From positions 10,858,438-10,922,437 of the forward strand of contig CM019716.1 in assembly GCA_009760885.1 (NCBI GenBank): 64,000 nt of DNA. The letters run 5' to 3'. A model generated the notes under the pieces. It saw only the letters and a list, made by a program, of their open reading frames with translations, searched no databases and was not told the DNA's origin. The position numbers and the translations under genes were made by a program. Source of the stretch: Achatina immaculata (taxonomy: Eukaryota; Mollusca; Gastropoda; Stylommatophora; Achatinidae). Shown one piece after another: positions 55,501 to 61,500 of the stretch; positions within the stretch are counted from its first letter, which is position 1, and each line of letters opens with the position of its first letter.

Positions 55501-58500
55501 GAGAGAAAGAATTTTGCTTGTCCTACCGCAGTCCAACGTTCAAGTCCCAGGTAACTCTCTTGTCATTTTTCTTTCTCTCACATCTAACAGTGTGTCTCAG
55601 TGGTGAAGTGGCTAGTGCACTGATCTCTCATGGCGAAGGTCGGAGGTTTGAATCCAGCCGGAGGCACCCTAGTCACCCAGCTGTAGAAATGGGTACCTAA
55701 TTTCTTCTGGAGTTGGGGAAGGAAAGGCAACCAGACATGATACTGACCATATCACCCTCTAGTGTGCTGACAGGTCAAGGAAAATATGGGCACTAACACC
55801 ATATCCCTATGTGACTCTAAGGCATGACAGGGTTACCTTTACTTTTTTTACATCTAATAGTGTTTTGTGTATGATTTTTTCAAGGTCTAACCATACAATA
55901 CAGGGTTCTATTACTTTACCACACAAAAAAATAAGAGTGAGCATTTTGACAATGTATTTACCTTCAAAGCAAGTTCACTGTGAGCTTATTAGTGGAAGCT
56001 AAACTAAGTGTGCTTTATATAGTCTGACAAAAAAATGAAGATTGGATTAAGAGATAGCCAAGTGAAATGAAGAAGTATAATCAAAATAAGTATGATATAT
56101 CAAAATAAGTATGATATGTAGTATAAGAGAAGTATGAAAAGTCAAAATAAGTATGAAAAGTCAAAATAAGTATGAAAAGTCAAAATAAGTATGATATGTC
56201 AAAATAAGTATGAAAAGTCAAAATAAGTATGATATGTCAAAATAAGTATGATAAGTAAGAGAGTCTGAGCATCCCTCACTACTTTCTATACTAATTTTCT
56301 TCACAATGTGAATGCTTCACTGCCTGTGTCAGGTGAACTGTTCCTAGGGCTTGTCACTAGCAAGAGAGCCCATGCCAACTTGATCAAAGTTAATCTCACA
56401 CCTGCACTGTCTATGCCTGGTGTTGTTGATGCTGTAGACTACAGAGATGTGCCCAGAGAAAACCTTTGGGACCCATCAGAGCTGGTGTTTGCTAGAGAGA
56501 AGGTGAGTTGTGAGCTGGCGTTTGCTAGAGAGAAGGTGAGTTGTGAGCTGGTGTTTGCTAGAGAAAAGTGAGTTGTGAGCTGGTGTTTGCTAGAGAGAAG
56601 GTGAGTTGTGAGCTGGTGTTTTACTAATCTTTTGTTCCTCTGTGTCAGTGTTTTACTGAGCTTTTGTTCCTCTATGTCAGTGTTTTACTAATCTTTTGTT
56701 CCTCTATCTCAGTGTTTCCAAGAATGTGGTATATGCACCACCAGTTATGTGCAAGTAGTTTTCAAATGCTGGTTGGAGAAAATAATTATAATTTTAAAAT
56801 AATTTACATTTAGAAGTAATTCAGTTTTAAAATCCTCATCATCTCTGCACAGATTGCATGACTGTATTTACCTTGTATGCATATGCTGCTGCTGATGATG
56901 ATTAAATAATTAATTTTAAAGTAAAACTAAAGAAAGTGAATTCCATTTTTAATAAACTTTCTTAACAGTCAGTATTTCTGTACCTGACACTGATTTTCCC
57001 CTGGTCAGTGGTATTTCATTTAAGATCATGCTCCAAAACTTATATGAAACCACTTTGATTTTGGGATATACTGGTGTTTTGGTGAGGTTTTTCAGCAGAT
57101 ATATCTGTAAGTGAGTGAACTAAGTGGTGAAATTGATTATTAAAGGTAAAATTAATGAGTTGAGTGAAGTGCTTTATAGAGTGAAAGAATGAAAAAACAC
57201 TTCCCAGTTAGTAACTGAACTAAATGTCTTATTTATTGTACAGACCTTGCACTACCACCAAAAAAAAAAATTAATTTCTACAAATAGTAAACAACAAAGC
57301 TTTCACGTGATAAAGTAATAGAACACTGTACTGTATGGTAAAAGTAACAGAATGTAGTACTGTAAGGTTAAAGTAACAGAACACTGTACTGTATGGTTAA
57401 AGTAACAGAACACTGTACTGTATCGTTAAAGTAACAGAACACTGCTGTATGGTTAAGCTTTAAAAAAATCATAGACAAAGCACTATTAGATGTGAGAGAA
57501 AGAATTTTGCTTGTCCTACCGCAGTCCAGCGTTCAAGTCCCAGGTAACTCTCTTGTCATTTTTCTTTCTCTCACATCTAACAGTGTGTCTCAGTGGTGAA
57601 GTGGTTAGTACACTGGTCTCTCATGGCGAAGGTCGGAGATTTGAATCCAGCCGGAGGCACCCTAGTCACCCAGCTGTAGAAATGGGTACCTAATTTCTTC
57701 TGGAGTTGGGGAAGGAAAGGCAACCAGACATGATACTGACCATATCACCCTCTAGTGTGCTGACAGGTCAAGGAAAATATGGGCACTAACACCATATCCC
57801 TATGTGACTCTAAGGCATGACAGGGTTACCTTTACTTTTTTTACATCTAATAGTGTTTTGTGTATGATTTTTTCAAGGTCTAACCATACAGTACAAGGTT
57901 CTATTACTTTACGACACAAAAAAATAAGAGTGAGCATTTTGACAGTGTATTTACCTTCAAAGCAAGTTCACTGTGAGCTTATTAGTGGAAGCTAAACTAA
58001 GTGTGCTTTATATAGTCTGACAAAAAAATGAAGATTGGATTAGGAGATAGCCAAATGAAATGAAGAAGTATAATCAAAATAAGTATGATATGTCAAAATA
58101 AGTATGATAAGTAAGAGAGTCTGAGCATCCCTCACTACTTTCTATATTAATTTTCTTCACAATGTGAATGCTTCACTGCCTGTATCAGGTGAACTGTTCC
58201 TAGGGCTTGTCACTAGCAAGAGAGCCCATGCCAACTTGATCAAAGTTAATCTCACACCTGCACTGTCTATGCCTGGTGTTGTTGATGCTGTAGACTACAG
58301 AGATGTGCCCAGAGAAAACCTTTGGGACCCATCAGAGCTGGTGTTTGCCAGAGAGAAGGTGAGTTGTGAGCTGGTGTTTGCTAAAGAGAAGGTGAGTTGT
58401 GAGCTGGTGTTTGCTAGAGAGAAGGTGAGTTGTGAGCTGGTGTTTGCTAGAGAGAAGGTGAGTTGTGAGCTGGTGTTTGCTAGAGAAAAGGTGAGTTGTG

Positions 58501-61500
58501 AGCTGGTGTTTGTTAAAGAGAAGGTGAGTTGTGAGCTGGTGTTTGCTAGAGAGAAGGTGAGTTGTGAGCTGGTGTTTGCTAGAGAAAAGGTGAGTTGTGA
58601 GCTGGTGTTTGCTAGAGAAAAGGTGAGTTGTGAGCTGGTGTTTGCTAGAGAAAAGGTAAAGTGTGAGCTGGTGTTTGCTAGAGAAAAGGTGAGTTGTGAG
58701 CTGGTGTTTGCTAGAGAGAAGGTGAGTTGTGAGCTGGTGTTTGCTAAAGAGAAGGTGAGTTGTGAGCTGTTGTTTGCTAAAGAGAAGGTGAGTTGTGAGC
58801 TGGTGTTTACTAGAGAGAAGGTGAGTTGTGAGCTGGTGTTTGCTAGAGAGAAGGTGAGTTGTGAGCTGGTGTTTGCTAGAGAAAAGGTGAGTTGTGAGCT
58901 GGTGTTTGCTAGAGAAAAGGTAAAGTGTGAGCTGGTGTTTACTAGAGAAAAGGTGAGTTGTGAGCTGTTGTTTGCTAAAGAGAAGGTGAGTTGTGAGCTG
59001 TTGTTTGCTAAAGAGAAGGTGAGTTGTGAGCTGGTGTTTACTAGAGAGAAGGTGAGTTGTGAGCTGGTGTTTACTAGAGAGAAGGTGAGTTGTGAGCTGG
59101 TGTTTACTAGAGAGAAGGTGAGTTGTGAGCTGGTGTTTACTAGAGAGAAGGTGAGTTGTGAGCTGGTGTTTGCTAGAGAGAAGGTGAGTTGTGAGCTGGT
59201 GTTTGCTAGAGAAAAGGTGAGTTGTGAGCTGGTGTTTACTAGAGAAAAGGTGAGTTGTGAGCTGGTGTTTGCTAGAGAAAAGGTGAGTTGTGAGCTGGTG
59301 TTTGCTAGAGAAAAGGTGAGTTGTGAGCTGGTGTTTGCTAATGAAATGAGTGCATTATTCCAAACAAATGAAAGTATAGCAAGACAATAAAGAGTAGATT
59401 GAAACATAAATAGAGAAAGTTAATTTGTTCATTCATTGTGTATTATGCTAGCAGACAATAGCGATCTTGTTTTTCCATTCTGTACAGTCCCTGACATTTC
59501 TAATCAGTTCCTTTGCTTCATTCTCTTACTCCATTAAGATATTTTTCTCTTGGTCTTCCTCTCTTCCCTTTCCTTTGGGTTTTTCAGTGAAAACAAGATA
59601 TAACAGTTATAGTCTTTTAACCGTTTGACAAATTGAAGGGAAAAAAACTTTTAATAACAGAATATCAGTAAAATTTTTAAAAAATGAGTTTAAATAAAAA
59701 TGTTGGTCTTCAGAATTTGTAGGATATGCATCTTGTTAGTTCAGTCAAGAATTTAAGTTCTGAGAATTTCTTATCATGCTTTTAAGTTTTATGTTGAAGA
59801 TGTAACCTGTGCAGTGAAATCTTTGGCCCCAAAAAACAAATGTGAAAGTGAATTTCAAAATTTCCAGAGAATTAAGAAAGCCAGATACATCCAACCAAAT
59901 ATTTGAGAAGTGTTTAAAAAGTTGTTTCATTTATTTTCTTAAAACTGAAACTTTTACCCTTTCTTTATTGGTAATATACATTATTAATGTTTTATTCATC
60001 AATTTTTAAATTAATGAGAGGAAAAGAAAAATGTAAACAGCTTACATTTTTTAGCTTAGCAGCTAATATTTTCAAAACCATGACTGTTTGATTGAACTTA
60101 GGTATATCTAACTTCCAGAACTGTGATTATTTGACTGAGAATAACTGTAACTGGTTCTAAATTCATGATGATCTGATGGTTCATATTAAAAGTAAGACAA
60201 TTTGTATCTAATAACAAAATTACAATGAATGAAATCTCATTTTTGCTTTGCTGCTAAGTAAAGTTTTCCATACTTTAACAAAACTTGTATACATCTCATT
60301 CAAAAACTTGACCACGTTATTTAGTTTCATGTAAATTTTGAACCTATCAAATTTAGGTCACTCACGAAGGCCAGATAATTGCTGCCATCATTGCTAAAAC
60401 CCATGCTGAAGCACAGAGGGCAGCATGTTCAGTGGAAGTTACCTATGAGGACCTTGAGCCAGTTGTTACAATCAGGCAAGCAATTGACAGAAATTTATCT
60501 TATCCAACACCAGCTAAGGTAAGACATCAACATTATTGTCATCTCATACTCCAAGATCTGTTTCTGCACATAGTTTTTATCCTTTGCTCTTTGGTTTATT
60601 TTTTTCTTAAAAATTCATTTCTCAGGTGCTGCTGCTTTTTATAATTTATATTTTGTTTTTTAAAGAGAATTTTCACTAGCAAATAAAATATGTAGACTGA
60701 CAAATAAAAAATGTAGACTAGCAAATAAAAAATGTAGACTAACAAATAAAAACATATCTTGTACATGGATAGATAAAGCGTGGAGATGTGGAGGCTGCTT
60801 TTTCAGCTTGTGACCATGTTGTTGAAGGAGACATGCATGTGTCAGCACAGGAACACTTCTATCTGGAGCCCCAAGGGTGTGTGGTTTATCCACGTGATGT
60901 GGGTGAGATTGAGGTCATAGCCACCACTCAATCTCCTACACAGATGCAGGTGAGAGATTTTCTATACATGTTGAAGACGTTTGTTGTCAGTTTTCAGAAC
61001 TGAGATGAAATATACACATTTACTCTCTTACTTCCAATTGTGAACAGATTCCAATATTATTTTTTTTTTAATTTTACAAATATTTACAATTTTTATTGTA
61101 GTATCTACATCTTTCATCCTTTCTTTATTGGTAATATACATTATTAATGTTTTATTCATCAATTTTTAAATTAATGAGAGGAAAAGAAAAATGTAATCAG
61201 CTTACATTTTTTTAGCTTAGCTATAACTATTTTCAAAACCATGACTGTTTGATTGAACTTAGGTATATCTAACTTCCAGAACTATGATTATTTGACTGAG
61301 AATAACTGTAACTGGTTCTAAATTCATGATGATCTGATGGTTCATATTAAAAGTAAGACAATTTGTATCTAATAACAAAATTACAATGAATGAAATCTCA
61401 TTTTTGCTTTGCTGCTAAGTAAAAGTTTCCATACTTTAAAAAAAACAACTTGTATACATCTCATTCAAAAACTTGACCACATTATTTAGTTTCATGTAAA

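Larger units (their letters stand above)
54600..58358. repeat. Tandem duplication (about 2.0 kb and 1.8 kb copies) carrying exon 17, SINE and fold-back element
   Basis: Sequence from about 54600 recurs from about 56620 (offset 2,021 bp near the left end, 1,856 bp at the exon, because the second copy has fewer small repeats). The junction at 56615-56625 joins the donor-type 33-bp repeat directly to the 32-bp repeat. Confidence 0.93.
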
